Shown piece after piece: positions 8,322-15,755 of a DNA stretch of 34,390 bases. The stretch covers positions 6,401-40,790 of the forward strand of contig JADGBR010000007.1 of NCBI GenBank assembly GCA_015231405.1, given 5' to 3'. Under the pieces are notes generated by a model. That model made no database searches, had not been told where the DNA came from, and was given only the letters and a program-made list of their open reading frames with translations. How positions within the stretch are numbered: the stretch's first letter is position 1; each line of letters begins with the position of its first letter. The stretch comes from Candidatus Omnitrophota bacterium. Lineage in GTDB: Bacteria; Omnitrophota; Gorgyraeia; Tantalellales; Tantalellaceae. Position numbers and translations under genes: made by a program.

Positions 8322-9815
8322 ATGAACATTTTTATAATGGATGATTTAAATTCCCTCTTAAAAGGTTTTCTCGCTGATATCCCCGCTATGTCAGGGGCCT
8401 CCCTGGATAGACCCGAAGACGTGATCGCCAGGTTCGATGACGAGAGGGTCGCGGCGTTCATCGCGCTCTTGATAACCGCCCGCGGAGGTATAGACTCATC
8501 TCTTCTTGGCGTTGTAGAGAAGATGCTTTCCGGGAGGGCAAATGTCAACTCTATCGCGCGCGCGGTATCCGAAGTTCTTATCAGAAAGGATTTCCTCAAT
8601 AAGGACAGGATCGCGGAGTTTCAGATCTCGGCCCGTGAGCTTATGAAGGGCAGGGCGAATAACCGGTTCATATCAGAAATATACAGGCTCTCGGTGGAGA
8701 TCGCGCTTACCATAGACCTTAAGACCGATTCGACGGGATTCAAACTTTTTAAACTGGTGGAGGAGTACAAGCTCGGCATTACCGGAGGAGCGGCCCTTGA
8801 GAGGGACGTATATCTCTTTTTGAACCTGATACTCGCGGAAGATGACGCGGGTGAAAAGCGGAAACTGGCCTCGAGATTGGCGGGCTATTTGGCGGCGCTT
8901 GTCGAGCACAGGAATATCAGGGTCATAGCGGATATATGCCGTTCCATGAGCATGCCCGGAGCGGTTTATGCCGCGCGGTCCGGTGAGGGACCGGAAAGCC
9001 CCGCCGGCATGATCATGGGGGCGTTGAACGGAACGGTTTCTCCGGCTTTTCTGGCAAATCTCATAGAGGGAGAGGACGCGGACGGGCTCTCCGATATAGC
9101 TTATGTTTTTTCGGCTAAGGGCGGCGAGGCGGTTGACGCGCTCATCGATGCCTTCCTTTACGAGCAGAACATATTCGTTAAGGATAAATATTTCAACGTT
9201 TTCTCCGGGCCCATAGCGGATATATCCCCTCGCTTGGCGGCTAAACTGTTGAGGATGAAAGACGATCCCATCCGGGCGAAGGAACTCGTCAATATACTGA
9301 AAGCCATAGATATCGAAAAAGCGAAAAGTGTCTCAGGCGAGCTTTTGGCCAGCAGGGACCCGGATATATGCCTCAAGGCTATCGAGATCTATGAGCCCGT
9401 GGGCCACGACGGGATAGGTCTCTTAAAGGAGATCATCCGGAAGAGCAGGAATAAGAAGGTCCGGGAGGCGGCTTTAAGGAAAATAGTCGGCACAAGGAAC
9501 TGGGCGTATATAAAGGGATTCTTTGAGCCGGGTGAAGATAGCGGGCTCTCGACGGACGGCCTTTTCCCTGAGCTCGTCCGTTCCTCCGGAGACAGCAGGA
9601 TAAACGAGTCGGTGCCGTATCTTTCCAGGATCCTCATGAAAAGCCCGGTTTTTGGAAGTGTCCGGCGCGATGAACTTCGTCTCTCGGCGGTCGTTTCTCT
9701 CGGGCAGATACATACTGCCGAAGCCATCGCCGCGATAAGGGAAGGGATGGCGGGCTCATCCGGGATCGTCAAAAAAATGTGCGAAGTCATCCTTAAGATG
9801 GAAAAGGAAAAGTGA
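8322..9815 (+). CDS. Helical-repeat (HEAT-like) protein, 497 residues
   Basis: An all-helical, Leu/Ala/Ile-rich protein with no signal peptide and no catalytic motif that I recognise. The C-terminal half has paired-helix repeats of HEAT/armadillo character, e.g. VREAALRKIVGT and ELRLSAVVSLGQIHTAEAIAAIREGM, which are typical HEAT signatures. HEAT arrays act as protein-interaction scaffolds. The stop codon overlaps the start of the HD-GYP gene (TGATG), so the two are translationally coupled and probably work together in c-di-GMP signalling; that function is inferred from context only. The start is uncertain: ATG 8322 lacks a Shine-Dalgarno sequence and lies 5 bases after a terminator. Met 8337 and Met 8388 are in-frame alternatives, and a TATAAT at 8333-8338 would favour a later start. 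Confidence 0.75.
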   Translation: MNIFIMDDLNSLLKGFLADIPAMSGASLDRPEDVIARFDDERVAAFIALLITARGGIDSSLLGVVEKMLSGRANVNSIARAVSEVLIRKDFLNKDRIAEFQISARELMKGRANNRFISEIYRLSVEIALTIDLKTDSTGFKLFKLVEEYKLGITGGAALERDVYLFLNLILAEDDAGEKRKLASRLAGYLAALVEHRNIRVIADICRSMSMPGAVYAARSGEGPESPAGMIMGALNGTVSPAFLANLIEGEDADGLSDIAYVFSAKGGEAVDALIDAFLYEQNIFVKDKYFNVFSGPIADISPRLAAKLLRMKDDPIRAKELVNILKAIDIEKAKSVSGELLASRDPDICLKAIEIYEPVGHDGIGLLKEIIRKSRNKKVREAALRKIVGTRNWAYIKGFFEPGEDSGLSTDGLFPELVRSSGDSRINESVPYLSRILMKSPVFGSVRRDELRLSAVVSLGQIHTAEAIAAIREGMAGSSGIVKKMCEVILKMEKEK

Positions 9816-11203
9816 TGTTCGAGGAGAAGACGCGGTCTAAGGTGGGAATATTCGTTTTCGAGCTGGCCAGGACGGGGCAGCTTTATTACCTTTACGGGCG
9901 TGACTCGGACCCGGCCCGTAAGTCCCTCACGAAGTTGTTCTATTCGCTGGAAGAAGTCCTGTTCTCCGAAAAAGTATTTCAGTTGGACGTTTCCGCGGAG
10001 GAGATATCGTTCGAAGGCCTTCCTTACGGCGACATAAGCAAAGAGATAACCCATTTCATAGAAGTTCTCAAGGGTTTGGGCGTCCTCCGGATGACATTTT
10101 TCAGGGGCGTTTCCAAGAACGATATCTCCGGGTTCGTGAACGTTCTCTTTTCCGCTCCCGCGGAAGGGGCCCAGGGGATAGAGTCCAGGCTTGAGAAGCT
10201 GGGGATAAAAAAGATCGCGGTCGGTTCCATCGGACCGGCTGACCAGGCCGGAAGAGAGCTTGTAGACTCCGTGAAGCTCGCAAAGGAGACCTACCATATC
10301 GGCCGGGAGATACTTGACGACGTCGAAAGCGCGGTCCTCGGAGGAAGAAAAATAGACGCTGAAAGCGCCCGCGATTACGTGGACAGCCTGATGAGGAACC
10401 TGATCTCCAATAAAAGCGCGCTTCTCATTCTCGCCGCGGTGAAATGCCATGACGAGCATTCGCATATTCATAATATCAACGTCGCGATCTTCTCAATACT
10501 GGAATCGGAAGCTCTCGGGCTGGACCAGGATAACCTCAGGGAGATAGCTCTGGCGGCGCTTTTCCACGATATCGGCAAGATACTGGTCCCTTCCGGGATA
10601 TTGAAAAAAGAGAGCGCCCTCTCGGACGAGGAGTTCAATATCGTAAAAAAACATCCGGTGTACGGCGCGCGCGTAATACTTGCTAACCCCGATCTGGGGA
10701 CGCTGCCGGCGTTAGTCGCGTTCGAACATCACTTAAGGCACGACGGCCTGGGATATCCAGGCAGGGCGTTCTCTACCGACCAGTCCCTGGCCTCCATGAT
10801 AGTTTCGATCGCGGACGTTTACGACGCGATGAGAAGCCGCAGGGCTTATGCCGGAGAAATGGCTCCGGAGAAAATATACGATGAGATGATGAAGATGTCC
10901 GGGAAGAATTTCAACGCCGATCTTCTCGATAATTTTTTCAGGATCGTAGGCATTTATCCGCCCGGGACGCTCGTCGAAACGGATACGGGCGAGATAGGCC
11001 TTTCCGTAAACGCGAGCATAGTCGATAAAAGAAGGCCGCATGTCGAGCTCTTGTACGGCAGCGACAAAAACCCGATCGATGAGCCGAGGATAGTGAGCCT
11101 GTTCGAGAAGGACCCCGAAAGCGGCGGGTATAAAAGGACGATATTGCACTCTCTGATACCCACGAAGAAGATCGGGGTGCCGGAGAGGTACCGGGGGGAG
11201 TAG
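9815..11203 (+). CDS. HD-GYP domain protein, probable c-di-GMP phosphodiesterase
   Basis: 462 residues from the ATG at 9815 (an in-frame GTG at 9812 is less likely; AAAAGGAAAA precedes). Residues 1-150 are an unassigned N-terminal domain. Residues about 200-380 form the HD-GYP domain: His215, HDIGK at 251-255, His280-Pro, HHLRHDGLGYP at 305-315 and the ADVYDAM segment at 333-339. All the metal-binding His/Asp residues that can be checked are present. The family's usual HHE is HHL here, so one conserved Glu is lost; activity is likely but not certain. The tail after residue 380 (IYPPGTLVETDTGEIG) is the small beta domain common after HD-GYP. The family hydrolyses the second messenger cyclic di-GMP in the cytoplasm. 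Coupled by TGATG to the helical-repeat gene. Confidence 0.88.
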   Translation: MFEEKTRSKVGIFVFELARTGQLYYLYGRDSDPARKSLTKLFYSLEEVLFSEKVFQLDVSAEEISFEGLPYGDISKEITHFIEVLKGLGVLRMTFFRGVSKNDISGFVNVLFSAPAEGAQGIESRLEKLGIKKIAVGSIGPADQAGRELVDSVKLAKETYHIGREILDDVESAVLGGRKIDAESARDYVDSLMRNLISNKSALLILAAVKCHDEHSHIHNINVAIFSILESEALGLDQDNLREIALAALFHDIGKILVPSGILKKESALSDEEFNIVKKHPVYGARVILANPDLGTLPALVAFEHHLRHDGLGYPGRAFSTDQSLASMIVSIADVYDAMRSRRAYAGEMAPEKIYDEMMKMSGKNFNADLLDNFFRIVGIYPPGTLVETDTGEIGLSVNASIVDKRRPHVELLYGSDKNPIDEPRIVSLFEKDPESGGYKRTILHSLIPTKKIGVPERYRGE

Positions 11204-11220
11204 TGTGGGACGGCGTATTT

Positions 11221-11321
11221 CGTGTTACGTGTCACGTGTCACGTATTTGTAGGTTGAATTGGGAGAGGATAACATATTTAGAAACACAACCGCGTGACAC
11301 GTAACACGTGACACGTGACAC
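11221..11321. repeat. Inverted heptamer array B
   Basis: Left arm 11222-11242 reads GTGTTAC, GTGTCAC, GTGTCAC. The right arm (11294-11321) is the inverse complement of four such heptamers. 11221-11235 is perfectly complementary to 11294-11308 (15 bp), with a spacer of about 50 bases. The right arm ends 16 bases before the next start codon and just before its Shine-Dalgarno sequence. Confidence 0.9.
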
Positions 11322-11337
11322 CCCGACAGAGGTGATA

Positions 11338-12819
11338 ATGGCGACTGAAACCCGGAACGTGTTCCCCGAGAAGCTGGTGCGGCAGATAGTTTTTCTTATT
11401 GTCGCGCTGGCGCTTCTTATTATCCCGATACGGGTGCTCGGTTACGGCTATTTCCCGCCTGACGACGTCAGAAGGCACGCCGCTAAAGTGGTTAACGGAA
11501 AACCCTGGAACGAGATACTAGTTCTCCGGAAAGACATTAAGACCGATTCCCACCCCGGATGGCATGCCATCCTCTCCGTGGTGCGGACCCTCACCCGCTG
11601 GGATGTGGACCAGCTGATGATATTTTCCATTATCGCCCTTTTTATCTGCTACTGCATCGTTATGCCGCTTCGCCTCCGCTTCCCGGAGGTATGGCTCCTT
11701 ACACTAGTGATCATTTCAGTGGCGGACCCGCGTCTTATAAAGATCCTCTTGCAGGGAAGGCCGTACATTATTACGATGAGCTCTCTTCTGGTGATATTTT
11801 TTCTCTGGGACCGTCTTAAAGAGGATGATCCGCCCAGGAAAGTCACAATAGGGATAGTATCGGCCGTAGCGGCTTCGGTATGCATTCATGCCAGCTGGTA
11901 TCTTTTCGTCCTGCCCATAGCGGCGTTGTTCATAGCCAGGGAGTGGAAGGCGTGTTCGAAATTCTCTCTGCTCGTTCTGGCCGGGATAGCTATTGGGGCT
12001 ACGCTGACCTTGAACCCTTTCGCGTTCCTGGGCCAGACTTTTTTCCACATGGTGCGTATTTTTACCGGAGGAGAGGAGAAGGGGGTGATGGCCGAAGAGT
12101 TCAGGCCGTCAGACGGGGACCAGTTCATGGTTGTGGCGATACTTGGCCTTTTGGCGTGGCGTTATATGCGCGGTAAGTGGGACCCTAAGAAAGTAGATAA
12201 CCCGGTCTTTATCCTGGGGGTCATGGGATGGATACTGGCTTTTACCGCGAAGAGGTTCTGGTTCGAGTGGGGAGTGCCGGCTTTCTCTTTCTGGATTGCG
12301 CACGAGCTCCAGGAATCTTTCGCGGAAATGGACATGAGGAAAAAGATAGGTGACGTTCAGAGGATCTTCATGACATTGACGTTCGCGGTGGTGCTCTTTC
12401 TCTCTGTGACCAATGACGTGGATAGCAGGTGGACCAAGGCCGCGCATAGGAGATACCTGGATCTCAACGACCCGGCGGTTAAGGAATGGCTGCCCGCAGA
12501 GGGAGGAGTTATTTACAACTCGGGAATGGATGTGTTCTTCGATACTTTCCGTAAAAATCCCAGAGCCCCCTGGCGCTATCAGGTCGGGTTCGAAGCTGCC
12601 ATGATGCCGGATGATGACCTCAAAATATACCGTTACATAAGACAGGCACAACGGAGCGACGAGTCCCTAAGGAACTGGGTCAAAAAAATGACGGCTAAGG
12701 ATATGATGATCATCAGGAGGACCGGGCCCATGGCCGGTGCCGCGCCTAAGATCCCGGAGCTCGAGTGGAGATCATTTCCCGGGGGATACTGGATCGGGCG
12801 CCTGCCGCGCGCGAAGTGA
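11338..12819 (+). CDS. Polytopic membrane protein, GT-C glycosyltransferase-like
   Basis: 493 residues from ATG 11338, chosen because GAGGTGAT lies just upstream; an earlier in-frame GTG at 11308 falls inside the repeat arm. There are roughly nine to ten hydrophobic segments. The first helix is followed by a loop with FPPDDVRRHA, an acidic pair at the position where GT-C enzymes (PMT/ArnT class) carry catalytic Asp/Glu, and a later H-P (DSHPGWHAIL). The C-terminal roughly 110 residues form a soluble domain (after VTNDVDSRW) resembling the periplasmic tails of such enzymes. It may transfer a sugar from a polyprenyl-phosphate donor in the periplasm. The family call is inferred from topology and the acidic loop; a non-enzymatic membrane protein is possible. 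It is followed 11 bases later by a ROK kinase. Confidence 0.65.
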   Translation: MATETRNVFPEKLVRQIVFLIVALALLIIPIRVLGYGYFPPDDVRRHAAKVVNGKPWNEILVLRKDIKTDSHPGWHAILSVVRTLTRWDVDQLMIFSIIALFICYCIVMPLRLRFPEVWLLTLVIISVADPRLIKILLQGRPYIITMSSLLVIFFLWDRLKEDDPPRKVTIGIVSAVAASVCIHASWYLFVLPIAALFIAREWKACSKFSLLVLAGIAIGATLTLNPFAFLGQTFFHMVRIFTGGEEKGVMAEEFRPSDGDQFMVVAILGLLAWRYMRGKWDPKKVDNPVFILGVMGWILAFTAKRFWFEWGVPAFSFWIAHELQESFAEMDMRKKIGDVQRIFMTLTFAVVLFLSVTNDVDSRWTKAAHRRYLDLNDPAVKEWLPAEGGVIYNSGMDVFFDTFRKNPRAPWRYQVGFEAAMMPDDDLKIYRYIRQAQRSDESLRNWVKKMTAKDMMIIRRTGPMAGAAPKIPELEWRSFPGGYWIGRLPRAK

Positions 12820-12830
12820 GGGGAAGAGAT

Positions 12831-13802
12831 ATGAAAAAAAGGAAATATATAATCGGCGTCGACGTCGGCGGAACGAAGACAGCTTCAGGTGTGATCACCG
12901 GTAACGGCCACCTCGTCGGGAAGATCGTGCTCCCCACATGCGCTCGCCGCGGACGGGATGTCTCCGTCAAACAGGTGCTTTCTTCGGTCAGCGCCGTCCT
13001 GGAGAGAACCGGGATCGGAAAAAAAGATCTTAAGGGGATAGGCGTCTGCGCTCCCGGGCCGCTCGATCCGAAAAGGGGGATAGTGCATAACCCGCCGAAC
13101 CTGCCGGGATGGGACAATGTTCCTCTTCCCGCGATAATCGAGAAAAAATTTGGGGTGAGGACGGAGCTTGAGAACGACGCGAACGCCGCCGGTATGGCCG
13201 AGATGATATGGGGCGCCGCCCGCGGATACAAGAATGTTTTTTACGTCACGGTCAGCACCGGCATAGGTACCGGCATCATCATCGGCGGCAGGATATATCA
13301 CGGCAAGAACGGCATGGCGGGTGAAGGCGGCCATTGCACAATTAACTACGACGATACCGGAGGCCCTTGCGGGTGCGGCAATATCGGTTGCGTGGAGAGC
13401 ATGGCGTCGGGCCCGGCGACTTCCAGGCGCCTCATTAAAAAGATGAAGAAATCGGGGGGTAAAAAGTCTATTCTGTACAGGTTGTCCGGGGGGGATTTAG
13501 GCGCGATCACCATGAGGACTATAGCCGATGCTGCCCGGCAGAAAGATAAGCTGGCGATGGATACGATAAAGGAACAGGGTCGGATCCTTGGGATATGGCT
13601 CGGCGGCATGATAAACGTCCTTGACCCCGGCATTATCGTCATAGGAGGCGGAGTTTCGTCCATCGGTAAACTTATTTTCGACGAGATACGTAAGACCGCC
13701 TATAAGTCGACCGTCAATGTTTTCGCCGCCAAAACCCCGATCGTTCCGGCTAAGCTGAAAAGTGACGTAGGTATTTATGGCGCTGCATCGATCGTTATGT
13801 GA
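12831..13802 (+). CDS. ROK-family sugar kinase, probable glucokinase
   Basis: 323 residues from ATG 12831, preceded by GAGGGGAAGAG; upstream in-frame codons overlap the previous gene and are less likely. The phosphate-binding motif DVGGTKT is at 11-17, the catalytic Asp116 lies in ENDANAAG, and the ROK signature at about 143-167 (STGIGTG...GEGGH) is present. A complete structural zinc site has His168 and Cys180/Cys182/Cys187 (CGCGNIGC). The E-N-D and HC-CGCG-GC-E pattern is that of bacterial ROK glucokinases, which make glucose-6-phosphate from glucose and ATP in the cytoplasm. Related members act on N-acetylglucosamine or N-acetylmannosamine, and substrate cannot be fixed from sequence alone. 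It ends next to heptamer array C. Confidence 0.92.
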   Translation: MKKRKYIIGVDVGGTKTASGVITGNGHLVGKIVLPTCARRGRDVSVKQVLSSVSAVLERTGIGKKDLKGIGVCAPGPLDPKRGIVHNPPNLPGWDNVPLPAIIEKKFGVRTELENDANAAGMAEMIWGAARGYKNVFYVTVSTGIGTGIIIGGRIYHGKNGMAGEGGHCTINYDDTGGPCGCGNIGCVESMASGPATSRRLIKKMKKSGGKKSILYRLSGGDLGAITMRTIADAARQKDKLAMDTIKEQGRILGIWLGGMINVLDPGIIVIGGGVSSIGKLIFDEIRKTAYKSTVNVFAAKTPIVPAKLKSDVGIYGAASIVM

Positions 13803-13803
13803 A

Positions 13804-13838
13804 GGTCCATGGTCTATGGTCCATAGTCCATGGTCTGA
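13804..13838. repeat. Heptamer array C (compact palindrome)
   Basis: Five in-phase heptamers: GGTCCAT, GGTCTAT, GGTCCAT, AGTCCAT, GGTCTGA. Because the word is partly self-complementary, the array forms its own hairpin: 13807-13819 pairs with 13821-13833 with 12 of 13 matches. It begins two bases after the ROK stop codon and contains the likely start codon (13816) of the next gene. Confidence 0.85.
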
Positions 13839-14646
13839 TAAGAGATGCGTAGCTACTTCCTCCGACTCCAATTATTTTCCCGGACTGATCGCGCTCTTAC
13901 GAAGCCTCAAAAAGACCAACCCCGGGTTGCCGGTAGTAGTATTCGACGGCGGGCTTACACCCCGCCAGAGGAAAATAACCGCGAAATTCGCCGAGGTCAT
14001 TAAGCGCGAGCCCTTCTTCCGGATAAAGGGAAGAGGCAAATTCAGTTATATCGGCGACACGACCCTTCTCAAATTTTGGGCCGCGAAACTCGACGCGGAT
14101 ATGGTCCTCTACCTTGACGCCGACATGGTCGTCCTCGAGGACCTCTCACCCCTTTTTTCCATACCTGCCGGCAAGGTGGGAGCCGTAATGGAAAAGAATA
14201 CCGTGCGCAACATGTTCCGCAAACAGCACAGGGAGATTTTATCCGCTATGGGGGATGTGGACTGGGACGCTCAAGGGTTCAACGCCGGGCTATTTGTCAT
14301 GCGGCCTTCCGAATGGAGGGATCTCCCCGAAAAGGGGGAAACTCTTTTCCGGTCGATGGATGAGGAAGTGTTCTCGAAGACAAAGGACCAGCAGCTACTG
14401 AACGTCCTTTTCGCCGGCCATGTCGAACCCTTGCCTCTCAGGTACAATTATTCCCCGATCTACGACGCCTCGAACGGGTCGCTTCCCGCGGTCATCCATT
14501 TTCTGTACAATCCCAAGCCATGGCATTATAGCTACCCTTTGGACAAGTACTACCGGTATTACCGGTCTTGTGTTAAAATAAGTGATCATCCGGCTGTGCT
14601 GCTTCTGGATATATACAGGCTTGCAAGGCGTTTGGGTAAGTTTTAA
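13816..14646 (+). CDS. GT8-like glycosyltransferase
   Basis: A soluble nucleotide-sugar glycosyltransferase. It has the opening strand CVATSSDSNYFPGLIALLRSL, the metal-binding DxD in LYLDADMVVLED and the FNAGLFVMR segment. Near the end, HFLYNPKPWHY matches the second metal-binding HxxxxKPW motif of family GT8 (glycogenin/LgtC type), which transfers galactose or glucose from UDP-sugar. The start is ambiguous: ATG 13816 (276 residues) lies within heptamer array C, and ATG 13777 is in frame but overlaps the ROK gene by 26 bases. Either way the first 7 or more residues (MVHSPWS) come from repeat DNA, and family homology begins at RCVATSS. No good Shine-Dalgarno sequence is seen. Probably acts in surface-glycan synthesis with the neighbouring membrane protein and kinase. 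Confidence 0.85.
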   Translation: MVHSPWSDKRCVATSSDSNYFPGLIALLRSLKKTNPGLPVVVFDGGLTPRQRKITAKFAEVIKREPFFRIKGRGKFSYIGDTTLLKFWAAKLDADMVLYLDADMVVLEDLSPLFSIPAGKVGAVMEKNTVRNMFRKQHREILSAMGDVDWDAQGFNAGLFVMRPSEWRDLPEKGETLFRSMDEEVFSKTKDQQLLNVLFAGHVEPLPLRYNYSPIYDASNGSLPAVIHFLYNPKPWHYSYPLDKYYRYYRSCVKISDHPAVLLLDIYRLARRLGKF

Positions 14647-14670
14647 GAGTGATCTTGGCAGAATGACCGA

Positions 14671-14732
14671 GGTGGAAAGTGGAGGGTCGAAGGTGGAAGG
14701 TGAAAAGGTACCGTTCCCTTCGACCTTCCACC
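14671..14732. repeat. Inverted heptamer array D
   Basis: Left arm 14671-14705: GGTGGAA, AGTGGAG, GGTCGAA, GGTGGAA, GGTGAAA. The right arm, about 14714-14732, is the inverse (complement of GGTGGAA, GGTCGAA, GGGAA). 14692-14700 pairs perfectly with 14724-14732, and 14685-14693 with 14717-14725. The same word recurs in array H. It ends 25 bases before the next start codon. Confidence 0.85.
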
Positions 14733-14757
14733 AGTTTTCGCGTTGATCGGTGACAAC

Positions 14758-15585
14758 ATGAAGACCAATAAAACTTTCGTTATCATCCTACTCATGGCGA
14801 CGATGCTACTCGTGCATCGTCCCGCTTTCGCGAGAGATAACTCACCGGACCCGTTCACGACGAGCGAAAATAAAAAGGCTTTCGCCAGGGAAATATCCTT
14901 GATGATAGGGAAAGCCTGGAAAGAGTGGCAGGACAAAGTAGAGATAAACGACGTAGCTGTCGACGGTTCGGGGGGAGTCATTTTTACGGGAGCCATACAT
15001 GAACCGTCCCTGACCAAAAGGGCCATCATGAAGGATTTTGTCCGCGGCGAGAAGTCGAGAGCTTACGCGAAATGTGTTGTCATAATCTCCGAGGCCCTTG
15101 AAGATGGCATGAGAAAGTGGCAGTGGGGTTATTCGAACGGGAAGATAATATTCCCCCAGGGATCGTCGTGCCTGTATACGTTGACGCCATGCCGGAACAT
15201 GCCGCTAGGGGTCAGCAGAGGAAAGTCTTCCGGAAGAGGATCAATGGAGAGCGGGGAATTGTATGATCTCATGTATTACCGGGCCCCGTCCTTAAAAGGT
15301 AACTATCTAAAGATATTTAAAGCCGCTTCGGTCGCGATAGCGGAGTGTTTTACCAAATGGGAAGAAGAATGCGTGATATCCGGTATTACCGCTAAAGGCG
15401 GAGTAGCGCCTTCTCCGTCGCCGCTCGGTCAGGGCCCGGGGCCGGTCAGGGGAGCGACGGGTAACGGCGGCAGGCTCACCGGGGCATATTTCGACGGGGA
15501 GCTGATGTACGTCCGCATGTGCCGGATCCTGGATGAGTTGGAGGGAATAGAAAAGGGTCAAGGGTCAGGGGGGCAAGGGTCATGA
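14758..15585 (+). CDS. Exported protein with three internal repeats, function unknown
   Basis: 275 residues from ATG 14758, preceded by GGTGA. There is a clear Sec signal peptide (residues 1-26, cleavage near AFA-RD), so it is periplasmic or outer-surface. Three related segments can be seen, each with an aromatic K-x-W helix followed by a glycine-rich strand: about 47-80 (KAWKEWQDKVEIND), 108-142 (MRKWQWGYSNGKI) and 188-250 (FTKWEEECVISGI). The third is split by a Pro/Gly-rich insert (about 217-233) encoded by a partly palindromic 46-bp segment at 15415-15460 (CCGTCGC...GCGACGG). The last ten residues (KGQGSGGQGS) are encoded by heptamer array E. No family is recognised. The repeat-derived insert and tail suggest the gene tolerates, or has recently taken up, repeat DNA. 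Confidence 0.75.
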   Translation: MKTNKTFVIILLMATMLLVHRPAFARDNSPDPFTTSENKKAFAREISLMIGKAWKEWQDKVEINDVAVDGSGGVIFTGAIHEPSLTKRAIMKDFVRGEKSRAYAKCVVIISEALEDGMRKWQWGYSNGKIIFPQGSSCLYTLTPCRNMPLGVSRGKSSGRGSMESGELYDLMYYRAPSLKGNYLKIFKAASVAIAECFTKWEEECVISGITAKGGVAPSPSPLGQGPGPVRGATGNGGRLTGAYFDGELMYVRMCRILDELEGIEKGQGSGGQGS

Positions 15586-15705
15586 AAAGGGGTAGTGGTT
15601 GGATGGTCGACGAACAACCAAATACAATTCAGATCGCGATATGATCCAGGAAAGCTCTTTTCCCTTTTCCCTGACCCTAAACCCTTGACCCTTGCCCCTT
15701 TTTAT
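15552..15705. repeat. Inverted heptamer array E
   Basis: The left arm from 15553 reads AAGGGTC, AAGGGTC, then degenerate units. The right arm, about 15658-15705, is its inverse (ACCCTTGACCCTTGCCCC...). 15570-15582 is perfectly complementary to 15686-15698 (13 bp), with about 100 bases between. The left arm lies inside the preceding coding sequence and supplies its C-terminus; the right arm ends 15 bases before the dnaX -35 element. Confidence 0.85.
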
Positions 15706-15720
15706 GTCCGATCAATTATC

Positions 15721-15749
15721 TTGAATTACCCACGCCGCTGTGTTATAAG
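15721..15749 (+). promoter_or_regulatory. Probable dnaX promoter giving a leaderless mRNA
   Basis: TTGAAT at 15721-15726, 17-base spacer, TATAAG at 15744-15749. The dnaX ATG begins only six bases after the -10 box, where transcription would be expected to start, and no Shine-Dalgarno sequence is visible. This fits a leaderless or near-leaderless transcript. Inference from spacing only. Confidence 0.5.
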
Positions 15750-15755
15750 TTTACT

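Noticed and set aside
11308-11337. Upstream GTG start for the GT-C-like gene
   Set aside because: It lies inside heptamer array B; the ATG at 11338 has a good Shine-Dalgarno sequence and is followed directly by the membrane segment.
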